Assembly (NCBI RefSeq): GCF_000400715.1
Contig: NZ_KE007345.1
Location: 1 to 64,000 of the forward strand
Length of the DNA: 64,000 nucleotides
Reading direction: 5' to 3'
Source of the DNA: Acinetobacter genomosp. 15BJ
GTDB taxonomy: Bacteria > Pseudomonadota > Gammaproteobacteria > Pseudomonadales > Moraxellaceae
How positions within the stretch are numbered: the first letter of the stretch is position 1; each line of letters begins with the position of its first letter. Made by a program: the position numbers and the translations under genes. Below are positions 38,480 to 46,737 of this stretch, piece after piece. The notes under the pieces are model-generated. The model saw nothing but the letters and a program-made list of their open reading frames with translations. It did no database searches and was not told the origin of the DNA.

Positions 38480-38519
38480 GTAGCACGTTGCCTTTTATTT
38501 GACTCAGCAACCATGCTAC
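38480..38519 (+). promoter_or_regulatory. Leader hairpin just before the leuA ribosome site
   Basis: GTAGCA/TGCTAC and GTTGC/GCAAC form a nested stem with one- and two-base interruptions and a 15-nt loop, ending 4 bases before AAGGAG. Without a T tract it is unlikely to be a terminator; it may modulate leuA translation or be the last structure of the leader switch. Confidence 0.4.
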
Positions 38520-38535
38520 GACAAGGAGTTTTCTC

Positions 38536-40233
38536 ATGATGTTGGCTGACCCAAGCAAAAAATACCGCCGTATGTACCAGCGAGTGGATTTACCAGATCG
38601 CCAATGGCCAAATAATGAAATCAATCAAGCGCCGATTTGGATGAGTACCGACCTTCGTGACGGTAACCAAGCGATTTTTGAACCGATGGATATGGATCAA
38701 AAATTAAAAATGTTCCACATGTTGGTTAAAATCGGCTTCAAACATATTGAAATTGGTTTCCCTTCAGCATCTCAAATTGACTTCGATTTTACTCGTAAAT
38801 TAATTGAAGAAAATTTGATTCCTGACGATGTCTATATCGAAGTTTTGGTGCAAGCACGTGATCATTTGATTGAACGCACCTTCGAAGCATTGGTTGATGC
38901 AAAGCGTGCCATTGTGCATATCTATAACTCAAATTCACCGACCTTCCGCCAGAAGGTCTTGAATGTTGATGCCAATGGCTCAAAACAACTTGCTATTAAT
39001 GCAGCAAGCAAAGTCAAAGAATATGCAGCGCAATACCCAGCTACAGACTGGATTTTCCAGTACAGCCCAGAATGTTTCTCAGCAACGGAATTAAACGTTG
39101 CCAAAGATGTCTGCGATGCTGTGACTGAAATTTGGGAAGCTTCACCGACCAATAAAGTCATCTTGAATTTGCCTGCAACAGTTGAAGTGTCTACACCGAA
39201 TGTCTATGCCGATCAAATCGAATGGATGCACCGTAACTTGGCACGTCGTGATGGCGTGATTATCTCTGTTCACTGTCACAATGACCGTGGTTGCGGTATC
39301 GCAGCCTCTGAATTGGCGATTATGGCAGGTGCTGACCGTGTAGAAGGTTGTGTATTTGGTAATGGTGAACGTACGGGTAATGTGGACGTTGCTGCGATTG
39401 CCTTGAACATGTACACCCAAGGCGTTGCACCAAACTTAGACTTCTCAAATATCAATGAAATCATTGCGACAGTTGAAGAATGTACAGGTTTACCTGTTCA
39501 TCCTCGTCATCCATATGCAGGTGATTTAGTTTTTACTGCGTTCTCTGGTTCACATCAAGATGCGATTAAAAAAGGCTTCGAATTCCAGAAAAATGAAGAA
39601 ATCTGGGATATGCCATACTTGCCAATCGATCCAAAAGACTTGGGGCGTGACTACGATGCGGTGATTCGTGTGAATAGCCAATCAGGTAAAGGTGGTATTG
39701 CGTATTTATTGGAATCGAACTACAACGTTGCCTTACCACGTCGTGTTCAAATCGAATTCAGTCAGATCGTACAGCAACATACCGATGAAAATGGTACAGA
39801 AATCAGTGCACATGAAATCTGGACCTTATTTGAAAATACCTATGTCGATGTGAAGAACAGCCATTATCAAACCAAACATTATCAATTGTCAGATATCAAT
39901 GGTACACAAATCATTGAATTGGATGTTGAAATTGACGGTGAAATTCAGCGCCTCCGCGGAGAAGGTAATGGTCCGATCTCAGCCATGTTGAATGCCTTAC
40001 AGTTACCAATTGATGTGGTGAACTATGAGGAGCGCAGTATCAGTTCAGGTGCCAATGCCAAAGCACTTGCCTTGATTGAGCTTCAAGTGAAAGGCACAGG
40101 TAAGAGCGCATTTGGTGCGGGTGTACATGACAACATCGTGACTTCATCAATCGAAGCCATCATTGCATGTACCAATCGTTTGATTGAACAAGGGGTATTA
40201 ACCACCGATCAAGTGGCTGCAGCAGCCGTTTAG
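38536..40233 (+). CDS. leuA: 2-isopropylmalate synthase LeuA
   Basis: First committed enzyme of leucine synthesis: condenses acetyl-CoA with 2-oxoisovalerate. A 565-residue long-type LeuA with the HMGL-like TIM barrel (STDLRDGNQAIFEPM, substrate and metal loop VHCHNDRGCGIA, VEGCVFGNGERTGNVD) and a C-terminal LeuA regulatory domain (from about residue 430) for leucine feedback inhibition. ATG at 38536 follows a good AAGGAG site. The other leu genes are not adjacent. Regulated probably by the leucine-codon leader upstream. Confidence 0.97.
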   Translation: MMLADPSKKYRRMYQRVDLPDRQWPNNEINQAPIWMSTDLRDGNQAIFEPMDMDQKLKMFHMLVKIGFKHIEIGFPSASQIDFDFTRKLIEENLIPDDVYIEVLVQARDHLIERTFEALVDAKRAIVHIYNSNSPTFRQKVLNVDANGSKQLAINAASKVKEYAAQYPATDWIFQYSPECFSATELNVAKDVCDAVTEIWEASPTNKVILNLPATVEVSTPNVYADQIEWMHRNLARRDGVIISVHCHNDRGCGIAASELAIMAGADRVEGCVFGNGERTGNVDVAAIALNMYTQGVAPNLDFSNINEIIATVEECTGLPVHPRHPYAGDLVFTAFSGSHQDAIKKGFEFQKNEEIWDMPYLPIDPKDLGRDYDAVIRVNSQSGKGGIAYLLESNYNVALPRRVQIEFSQIVQQHTDENGTEISAHEIWTLFENTYVDVKNSHYQTKHYQLSDINGTQIIELDVEIDGEIQRLRGEGNGPISAMLNALQLPIDVVNYEERSISSGANAKALALIELQVKGTGKSAFGAGVHDNIVTSSIEAIIACTNRLIEQGVLTTDQVAAAAV

Positions 40234-40297
40234 ATAAGTGAAATATCACATAATCGTCAGTAAAGCTGAGTTGTAATATCAGAAAAAATGACTTTTG

Positions 40298-40330
40298 AAA
40301 GGATACCTGAATTGGTATCCTTTTATTATT
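40298..40330 (+). terminator. Rho-independent terminator after leuA
   Basis: A 10-bp stem AAAGGATACC/GGTATCCTTT with a 6-nt loop, followed by T-rich sequence. Confidence 0.9.
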
Positions 40331-40359
40331 AATGATTTATTATAGGGCGAATCATTCCA

Positions 40360-41520
40360 GTGTCTTTTCCATCGGATTCAGTGGGTTTAGTCACACCACA
40401 AAAGTTTCAATTTGAACAACCTTTAGAACTTGAATGTGGCCGCGTATTGCCACGTTTCGATTTAATGGTTGAAACCTATGGAACCCTCAATGCAGATCAA
40501 TCCAATGCCATTCTGATTTGCCATGCGCTGTCAGGACATCACCATGCTGCAGGCTATCATCATGAAGATGATAAGAAGGCAGGCTGGTGGGACAGCTGTA
40601 TTGGCCCTGGAAAAGCGATTGATACCAATCACTTCTTTGTTGTTTCCTTAAATAATATCGGTGGATGTAGCGGCTCTACAGGTCCAACCTCACCAAATCC
40701 AGAAAATGAAAATCGCCCCTATGGTCCTGACTTCCCATTAGTCACGGTGCGTGACTGGGTCAAAACTCAAGCGATGTTGTCTGACCGTTTAGGCGTTAAA
40801 GTTTGGTACTCGGTGATAGGCGGCTCTCTGGGTGGCATGCAAGCCTTACAATGGTCATTGGATTATCCAGACCGATTACAAAAATGCGCCATCATCGCCA
40901 GTGCACCAAAATTATCAGCCCAAAATATTGCCTTTAACGAAGTTGCACGCCAATCGATTCTGTCTGATCCCGATTTCCATCATGGTCGCTATCTGGAAAA
41001 TGACAGTTATCCAAAACGCGGCTTGATTTTGGCACGTATGGTGGGTCATATCACCTACTTGTCTGAAGAAGCCATGAAACAGAAATTTGGTCGCGATTTA
41101 AAATCGGGCAAATTTATGTATGGTTTTGATGTCGAATTCCAAGTGGAAAGCTATTTGCGTTACCAAGGCGAACAATTTAGCCGCAATTTCGATGCAAATA
41201 CGTACTTGATTATGACTAAGGCCTTGGATTATTTTGACCCTTCTCGAGAGTATGAGCATTCTTTGACGAAGGCGATGAGTCAACCAAAATGCAAGTTTCT
41301 GGTCATTTCATTTACCACTGACTGGCGTTTTAGTCCAAGCCGTTCTCAAGAACTGGTGGATGCTTTGATTGATAATCATAAGCCTGTCAGCTACTTAGAT
41401 ATTGATGCTGAACAAGGCCATGACTCATTCTTATTCCCTATTCCACTGTATGTGAAAACTCTACGCGCATTTTTAGGTGGAGAACAACAGTTGCAATCGA
41501 CATCGCAGGAGCAGCACTAA
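40360..41520 (+). CDS. metX: Homoserine O-acetyltransferase MetX
   Basis: Acylates homoserine in methionine synthesis. A 386-residue alpha/beta hydrolase-fold enzyme with N-terminal [10 protein letters not shown] and [12 protein letters not shown], oxyanion block [12 protein letters not shown], nucleophile elbow [15 protein letters not shown] (Ser about 150) and the C-terminal Asp/His with AEQGHDSFL. Whether it uses acetyl- or succinyl-CoA depends on few residues and is not certain from this reading. GTG start at 40360 with AGGGCGA upstream. Overlaps metW by one base, TAATG, so they are coupled. Confidence 0.95.
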   Translation: MSFPSDSVGLVTPQKFQFEQPLELECGRVLPRFDLMVETYGTLNADQSNAILICHALSGHHHAAGYHHEDDKKAGWWDSCIGPGKAIDTNHFFVVSLNNIGGCSGSTGPTSPNPENENRPYGPDFPLVTVRDWVKTQAMLSDRLGVKVWYSVIGGSLGGMQALQWSLDYPDRLQKCAIIASAPKLSAQNIAFNEVARQSILSDPDFHHGRYLENDSYPKRGLILARMVGHITYLSEEAMKQKFGRDLKSGKFMYGFDVEFQVESYLRYQGEQFSRNFDANTYLIMTKALDYFDPSREYEHSLTKAMSQPKCKFLVISFTTDWRFSPSRSQELVDALIDNHKPVSYLDIDAEQGHDSFLFPIPLYVKTLRAFLGGEQQLQSTSQEQH

Positions 41521-42113
41521 TGCGTATAGATCAACGACTCGCCGAAAAATGGATTAACCCGAACTCTAGCGTGTTAGACTTAGGCTGTGGTGATGGTGAA
41601 TTGTTGGCTCATATGAGCAAACAACACAATATTCGTGCCTATGGTCTAGAAATTGATCAAGAAAAGATTGCAATTGCCGTCAGTCGGGGGTTAAATATTA
41701 TCCAACAGGACTTAAACCTCGGTTTAAGCCGTTTTGCCGACCAGTCTTTTGACTCTGTGGTTATGGCACAAGCTTTGCAAGCTGTAGATGCACCCGATGT
41801 ATTACTTCGTGATATGGTGCGTGTCGGTAAACAGGCCATTATTACTTTTCCAAACTTTGCGCATTGGAAGACACGTTCTTTTCTTGCATTGAAAGGGAAA
41901 ATGCCTGTTTCGGAAGCTTTACCTTATATGTGGTATAACACCCCGAATATTCATTTATGTACTTTCCGTGACTTTGAAGCCTTATGTGCTGAGAATCGGA
42001 TTAAAATTATTAATCGACTTGCCGTTAATGGTGACCAACAAGGTAGTGTGCTCAGTAAGCATATGCCGAACCTATTTGGTGAAGTCGCAATTTATCGAGT
42101 GAGCGCTCTATGA
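41520..42113 (+). CDS. metW: MetW, methionine biosynthesis methyltransferase-like protein
   Basis: A 197-residue class I methyltransferase-fold protein with the SAM-binding block VLDLGCGDGELLAHM (about residues 19-33), SFDSVVMAQALQAV and the MetW-specific ITFPNFAHWKTRSFLALKGKMPVSEALPYMWYNTPNIH. MetW works with MetX in Proteobacteria in homoserine acylation, and the one-base overlap with metX fits. Its 3' end overlaps the next gene by four bases (ATGA). Confidence 0.95.
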   Translation: MRIDQRLAEKWINPNSSVLDLGCGDGELLAHMSKQHNIRAYGLEIDQEKIAIAVSRGLNIIQQDLNLGLSRFADQSFDSVVMAQALQAVDAPDVLLRDMVRVGKQAIITFPNFAHWKTRSFLALKGKMPVSEALPYMWYNTPNIHLCTFRDFEALCAENRIKIINRLAVNGDQQGSVLSKHMPNLFGEVAIYRVSAL

Positions 42114-42697
42114 AAAAGACATTAATCAGCACATTTTTATTTGGTCTGATCAGTATACAAGCGCACGCTGACTATGTTGCTCAACCTCAATCGGTTGCAA
42201 CACAGGCAGCGCGATATTCAGTGATGGGTATCAATGAATTACAAAGCGCAGCAAAATCTGGTCAAGCTGGGGCACAGTTTTACTTGGCAACCCGTTACCA
42301 GTTTGGTAAAGACGTTGCTAAAGACGAAAAACAAGCATTTTCTTTATTCAAAGCAGCAGCAGACCAAGGTTTATCTGCAGCGCAATTGAATGTTGGCCGT
42401 ATGTATGCCGATGGTATTGGTGTAAAGAAAGACGATACTTTAGCACGTAAATATTTCGAGAAAGCAGCAAGCAATGGTGACAACCGTGCCAGCTTCAATC
42501 TTGCAATGATGGAAGAGCAGAAGAAAAACTTTGTCGGTGCTTATCAGTGGTATGAGCTTTCAACTCGTGATGGCATGTTGGATACCAAAGTGATCAGTCT
42601 TTCTGAAGGTAAGAAAACCGCGTTGGCTGCAAACTTAACTCAAGATCAGATTCGTACTGCACGTGACCGTGCTGATAAATGGATTCAAGCGCAATAA
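42110..42697 (+). CDS. Sel1-repeat (TPR-like) exported protein
   Basis: A 195-residue protein with a signal peptide (about 1-20, ending AHA) and three to four Sel1-like repeats of about 36 residues, for example AAKSGQAGAQFYLATRYQFGKDVAKDEKQAFSLFK and AADQGLSAAQLNVGRMYADGIGVKKDDTLARKYF. Such solenoids mediate protein-protein contacts. It is translationally coupled to metW (ATGA overlap) although no methionine role is apparent; a terminator follows. Confidence 0.85.
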   Translation: MKKTLISTFLFGLISIQAHADYVAQPQSVATQAARYSVMGINELQSAAKSGQAGAQFYLATRYQFGKDVAKDEKQAFSLFKAAADQGLSAAQLNVGRMYADGIGVKKDDTLARKYFEKAASNGDNRASFNLAMMEEQKKNFVGAYQWYELSTRDGMLDTKVISLSEGKKTALAANLTQDQIRTARDRADKWIQAQ

Positions 42698-42724
42698 TCT
42701 TGTTTAGATCTATTGAGTGATATA

Positions 42725-42753
42725 AAAACCGACTTGTGAGAGTCGGTTTTTTA
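42725..42753 (+). terminator. Rho-independent terminator after metX-metW-Sel1
   Basis: Stem AAAACCGACT/AGTCGGTTTT with a 6-nt loop and a run of six T. Confidence 0.92.
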
Positions 42754-42836
42754 TTACGATAATCTTGGTCTATATCACATAAAACCCCTAAGGATAATTT
42801 GCTGCTAAGTCAATAAGTATAAAGAAGAGGAAATTA

Positions 42837-43382
42837 ATGCTTAATAGAAATGAATTTAAACTGTCAATTTATATCAGTATTTTCTTTATAATTAGTGGCA
42901 TCATTATATTTCAAATGCTCAAGCCATTCCTTTTTGATCGTTCTCAAATATTAACTTTCTCGATTCAAATTACTTCTTATAAAAATGGCTATACACAAAG
43001 CGATTTCATGAAAGAGTTAGAAAAGTTAAATTCAACTGCTTATGCGACATATGAGTCTGATTACTTTTTCCCATTTATCACAACCCATCTACAGCGTGAA
43101 ACGATCTTAATGCTACCAGTATTCAGAAAAAATACAGATGTAGAAGTCAGTGAAATATCATCAAAGCCAAAAAATCAATTTCATTTTCAGCTCCCTTTTT
43201 ATTCCCAAGAGCATTTTTATCCCATCGCGTATATCAGCCTCAATTTCCCTTCAATTTTTGGAAGTATTACTTTTGATTGCAAAAGCAAGCACCCACAACA
43301 GACACCTTTGATTGAAACAGAAAACTATACCGCCCAAATCATTTTTAATCGGAAAAAATGCTCTATTCATTCATATTCTTAA
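42837..43382 (+). CDS. Hypothetical protein with one N-terminal membrane helix
   Basis: A 181-residue protein that I do not recognise. A hydrophobic helix at about residues 9-30 (LSIYISIFFIISGIIIFQML) is followed by a polar domain rich in aromatic residues with cysteines at about 155 and 174. ATG at 42837 has AAGAGG upstream. It is bounded by a terminator on the left and rdgB on the right with a 59-bp gap, and has lower GC than its neighbours, perhaps recently acquired or fast evolving. Confidence 0.65.
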   Translation: MLNRNEFKLSIYISIFFIISGIIIFQMLKPFLFDRSQILTFSIQITSYKNGYTQSDFMKELEKLNSTAYATYESDYFFPFITTHLQRETILMLPVFRKNTDVEVSEISSKPKNQFHFQLPFYSQEHFYPIAYISLNFPSIFGSITFDCKSKHPQQTPLIETENYTAQIIFNRKKCSIHSYS

Positions 43383-43441
43383 TTCAGCTATTTCATTCTA
43401 GAAATACGTTAAAATACACAAAACTTAGATAGGTTTAACTC

Positions 43442-44065
43442 ATGTCTACTCAATCATGGCTCAACCAAGGCAGCCTTGTCCTCGCAAGTAATAACAAAGG
43501 CAAAGTGGTCGAATTTGAACATCTGTTTCAACAACTTAATCTTCCTGTCGAGATTATTCCTCAAGGCAAACTCGATATTGAAGATGCGATAGAAGACGGT
43601 CTCAGCTTTGTTGAAAATGCCATTATCAAAGCACGCCATGCGTCTAAACTTTCAGGTAAACCTGCGCTAGCAGATGACTCTGGACTGTGTGTCCCGATCT
43701 TAGGTGGTGCACCTGGGATTTATTCGGCACGCTATGCGGGTGAACATGGTCATGATGCTGCCAATAATCAAAAACTGTTGGCTGATCTTGTACCATTCCG
43801 TAAAGAAGGTGAAGCGATTGAAGGGATGTTTGTCTGCGTATTGGCACTGGTCACTCATGCAGAAGATCCACTGCCACAAATTTTCCAAGGCATCTGGAAA
43901 GGTGAAATTTTAGCAGCAGCACGTGGTGAAAACGGTTTTGGTTATGACCCACTATTTTGGCTGCCTGAACTCAATGTTTCGAGTGCTGAACTGAGCAAAG
44001 CTGATAAAAATAAGATCAGCCATCGCGGTCAAGCGATGCAGCTGTTTAAAGCCAGTCTGGTTTAA
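43442..44065 (+). CDS. rdgB: XTP/dITP diphosphatase (RdgB/HAM1 family)
   Basis: Removes non-canonical purine triphosphates (XTP, dITP) from the nucleotide pool by releasing pyrophosphate. The 207-residue protein has the family's SNNKGKVVEFE N-terminal motif, ADDSGLCVPILGGAPGIYSARYAG, and the C-terminal GENGFGYDPLFWLP and KNKISHRGQA. Length is normal. Prevents DNA damage from deaminated bases. Confidence 0.95.
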   Translation: MSTQSWLNQGSLVLASNNKGKVVEFEHLFQQLNLPVEIIPQGKLDIEDAIEDGLSFVENAIIKARHASKLSGKPALADDSGLCVPILGGAPGIYSARYAGEHGHDAANNQKLLADLVPFRKEGEAIEGMFVCVLALVTHAEDPLPQIFQGIWKGEILAAARGENGFGYDPLFWLPELNVSSAELSKADKNKISHRGQAMQLFKASLV

Positions 44066-44071
44066 AACACA

Positions 44072-44105
44072 AAAATGCCCTCCTACTAAATGAGGGCATT
44101 TTTTA
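44072..44105. terminator. Bidirectional terminator between rdgB and the AEC transporter
   Basis: Stem AAATGCCCTC/GAGGGCATTT with a loop that contains the stop codon of the convergent transporter gene; T residues follow on the plus strand and A residues flank the other side. Confidence 0.88.
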
Positions 44106-44973
44106 TATGCAGCAATAGACCATAGACCACAATCACCACACAGCTTACGATGGTTCCCGCAGCAATATAGCGTGCTGATACACCTGTACCTTGGTAATGG
44201 GTTTCCAAAGCGACAATATTCGCAGCGGGTGGCAAACAAAATAAAAAGAACAGCACAGGGAGCAATGATTCAATCTGCGGAATCGCAAAAAAATAATAGG
44301 TCGACGTACAGATCACGACACCACACAACAGCTTGAACATTAAGGTTCGTGTACTCAATAGCAAATCAGCCATATGTACTCGAGTATGTCTCAGCCACAT
44401 CCCTAAAATACACATGCCCGCAAAGCTCATCCCAAATTTGGCAATATCATACAGCCCTTCTACAATTCCATTGCCTTGCAAACGATGAATCCCCAAGAGC
44501 CATAAAATAAGGGCTGCAAACAAGGCCAATACCGGCGGTGACTTGAGAACTTTATGCAGTGTTGCAACGTAATCAGTCGGCCCTTCTGAAACTGCAGCAA
44601 CCGCCCAAATATTGCCAAACAGTGAGCCGCCAATATACAGCGCGATCATGGCACCACTGACCTGCTCTCCAAATAAGGCGATGGCAAATGGAAAACCTAA
44701 CCAGCCAATATTGCTATAACTCACACAGAGCGCTTGTAAGCGATCCTTTGAAAAATGGAAAAAACAATAAAATAGAAGAATCGATGTAATGAAACTAAAT
44801 CCCATCAGTGCAAAGCTACCTGCCTGATAAAACACCATATTGTAGATGATTACTACTGGAATAAATAATCGTGCCAATAAGGAAGATAAAATTTTCTTCG
44901 CCTGTTCGGCGACTTTGAATTGAGCAAGCAACAGCCCGAAAATAAAGGCACTGATGGGGAGAATAAAGGTCAT
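44086..44973 (-). CDS. AEC-family transporter (auxin efflux carrier type)
   Basis: A 295-residue permease with about ten membrane helices in two repeats. Family features include the N-terminal LPISAFIFGLLLAQF and the helix-breaking GWLGFPFAIALFGE and CLPPAANIVALE segments. Bacterial members export or import organic acids such as malonate or malate, so substrate remains open. Transcribed towards rdgB. The stop codon lies inside the shared terminator loop. Confidence 0.83.
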   Translation of the reverse strand: MTFILPISAFIFGLLLAQFKVAEQAKKILSSLLARLFIPVVIIYNMVFYQAGSFALMGFSFITSILLFYCFFHFSKDRLQALCVSYSNIGWLGFPFAIALFGEQVSGAMIALYIGGSLFGNIWAVAAVSEGPTDYVATLHKVLKSPPVLALFAALILWLLGIHRLQGNGIVEGLYDIAKFGMSFAGMCILGMWLRHTRVHMADLLLSTRTLMFKLLCGVVICTSTYYFFAIPQIESLLPVLFFLFCLPPAANIVALETHYQGTGVSARYIAAGTIVSCVVIVVYGLLLHIKNALI

Positions 44974-45125
44974 GTCGATCTGTTTTTATCATGTCTTGAT
45001 ATGCTGCTTATGCTAGCACTATTTACCGTTGGGTAAATGCGCTGTCTTAAAACTGCAATATAAGTGTCACATCTTTGTCATGCCAAGCTGTTGAGATATA
45101 TCCAAAGTTTTATAGGAATAGAATG

Positions 45126-45341
45126 ATGGCTGGTTTATCAATTTGGCACGTACTGATTTTTGCAATTGTGGTAATTCTACTTTTCGGTACATCAAAGCTT
45201 AAAAACCTCGGTAAAGACGTTGGCGGTGCTGTCAAAGATTTCAAAAAATCAATGAAAGAAGAAGAAGCCGCGACACCTTTAAATGAACCTCGCACCATTG
45301 ATGCTCAAGTTAAAAATACTGAAAGCTCAGTAAAAAGCTAA
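45126..45341 (+). CDS. tatA: Twin-arginine translocase subunit TatA
   Basis: A 71-residue protein forming the Tat pore. Single N-terminal helix ([17 protein letters not shown]), then the FGxxKL hinge ([14 protein letters not shown]) and an amphipathic helix ([11 protein letters not shown]) with a charged tail. I chose ATG 45126 (SD AGGA 8 bp upstream); ATG 45123 is also possible, while the open frame back to 45075 is not family-like. First gene of tatABC. Confidence 0.92.
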   Translation: MAGLSIWHVLIFAIVVILLFGTSKLKNLGKDVGGAVKDFKKSMKEEEAATPLNEPRTIDAQVKNTESSVKS

Positions 45342-45353
45342 GCGAGCACGATT

Positions 45354-45794
45354 ATGCTGAATTTGGGAATGACCGAAATCTTTTGCTTTGCCGTGATTGC
45401 ATTGCTGGTGCTCGGTCCTGATAAATTGCCAGAAGCTGCACGGTTCGTAGCGAAATGGTATGGAAAAATTAAAAAGTTTATCAACAACATTCAGAACGAA
45501 ATTGATCGAGAATTACGCCTTTCTGAGTTCCGCGAAGAAATGCAAAAAGAAATTGATAAAATCACTGAACTTGAACGCAGGATGCAACAACAGCTGGACG
45601 CGCTTAAAAATACACAAACGCCTTCTGAAGCTGAAGAAGTAAAAACTGAGACTAAAGCCCCAATCACCTATACGCTTTTTTCTCAGCAAGCGATCATCCC
45701 TTTCAGTCTTGAATATCAAAAGCAGTTACCTTTCAAACTGGAGCCGAACCTATCGACTCAACAGTTTGATACAGAATTAAAGATTGCCGTATGA
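45354..45794 (+). CDS. tatB: Twin-arginine translocase subunit TatB
   Basis: A 146-residue Tat receptor-complex component. N-terminal helix MTEIFCFAVIALLVLGPDKLPEAAR contains the conserved LGPxxLP motif; an amphipathic helix and a long coiled-coil-like charged segment (residues about 45-85) follow, with a variable C-terminal tail. With TatC it binds twin-arginine signal peptides. Between tatA and tatC, with a four-base overlap into tatC. Confidence 0.93.
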   Translation: MLNLGMTEIFCFAVIALLVLGPDKLPEAARFVAKWYGKIKKFINNIQNEIDRELRLSEFREEMQKEIDKITELERRMQQQLDALKNTQTPSEAEEVKTETKAPITYTLFSQQAIIPFSLEYQKQLPFKLEPNLSTQQFDTELKIAV

Positions 45795-46555
45795 GCCAAT
45801 TACCATCGACTTCAGTCACTACTGATGAACCCTTACAGCAAATGCCTGTGATGCAGCATTTGATTGTGCTCCGTCAATATCTATTTAAGATTGTTGGGGT
45901 AACGATTTTTCTTTTCTTCTGCTTATTGCCTTTTAGAAATACCACCTATCAATGGCTTTCTGAGCCTTTGAGACAACAGCTGCCTGCAACCTCCACCATG
46001 ATTGCAACCGATGTCACTGCAACATTTATGGCACCGTTTAAGCTGAATTTATTTGTCGCGTTTATGCTGGCAATGCCCTATATCATTTATCAGATCTGGT
46101 CATTCATCAAACCAGCACTGTATGAAAAAGAACGTCATTTGGCCATTCCTCTCTTATTAGGCAGTATTGTGCTGTTCTATTTAGGTGTAGCATTTGCTTA
46201 TTTCATTACCTTACCTGCGATTTTACATTTCTTTATTAGTGTTTCTCCGGAAACAGTTGCACCAATGACAGACATCAACAGTTATCTAAGCTTCTGTCTA
46301 AAATTGTTCTTGGTGTTTGGTTTTACCTTTGAAATCCCAATTATTACTTTAGTTTTGATTTTAATTGGCGTGGTCAGCACCCAAACGCTGATCGAAAAGC
46401 GTCGCTTCATCGTAGTCGGGTGTTTCTTTGTCGCAATGTTTGTCACGCCACCCGATGCCTTATCCATGATCATGCTGGCAGTTCCGATGTGGATGCTATT
46501 TGAATTGGGTTTATTATTTGGAAAAATACTGGAAAAAAGAAAAGCATCTGCTTGA
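45791..46555 (+). CDS. tatC: Twin-arginine translocase subunit TatC
   Basis: A 254-residue inner membrane protein with six helices, the core receptor for Tat signal peptides. Recognisable blocks: MQHLIVLRQYLFKIVGV (cytoplasmic LxxLRxR-type N-terminus), TATFMAPFKLNLF, YQIWSFIKPALYEKERH, and FGFTFEIPIITLVL. Overlaps tatB by ATGA. Its nearest downstream gene encodes a clear Tat substrate. Confidence 0.95.
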   Translation: MSQLPSTSVTTDEPLQQMPVMQHLIVLRQYLFKIVGVTIFLFFCLLPFRNTTYQWLSEPLRQQLPATSTMIATDVTATFMAPFKLNLFVAFMLAMPYIIYQIWSFIKPALYEKERHLAIPLLLGSIVLFYLGVAFAYFITLPAILHFFISVSPETVAPMTDINSYLSFCLKLFLVFGFTFEIPIITLVLILIGVVSTQTLIEKRRFIVVGCFFVAMFVTPPDALSMIMLAVPMWMLFELGLLFGKILEKRKASA

Positions 46556-46569
46556 CTTGAATACTTGAC

Positions 46570-46598
46570 AAATCTCCGAAATCCATCGGAGATTTTTT
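46570..46598 (+). terminator. Rho-independent terminator after tatABC
   Basis: A 10-bp stem AAATCTCCGA/TCGGAGATTT, 6-nt loop, followed by T residues. Confidence 0.92.
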
Positions 46599-46649
46599 AT
46601 TACAACCCTATATTTATTAATCAGTTATAAAATAAAAATTGTCTTTAAA

Positions 46650-46678
46650 CTGCCTTGAAACTGTCAGAAAACTGTCAT
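46650..46678 (+). promoter_or_regulatory. Pho box upstream of phoX
   Basis: CTGTCA at 46661-46666 and 46672-46677, plus a degenerate CTGCCT at 46650, are spaced exactly 11 bp apart as PhoB half-sites require. PhoB would activate the downstream phosphatase in phosphate starvation. A -10-like TAGAAT follows at about 46688. Confidence 0.85.
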
Positions 46679-46737
46679 CTCCGCTTCATAGAATCTATCA
46701 GGATTTATTTATCATATATTACAGATACGGATTTACT

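Noticed and set aside
40234..40359. SAM riboswitch before metX
   Set aside because: The gap is only about 126 bp, partly occupied by the leuA terminator, and shows none of the conserved riboswitch helices.
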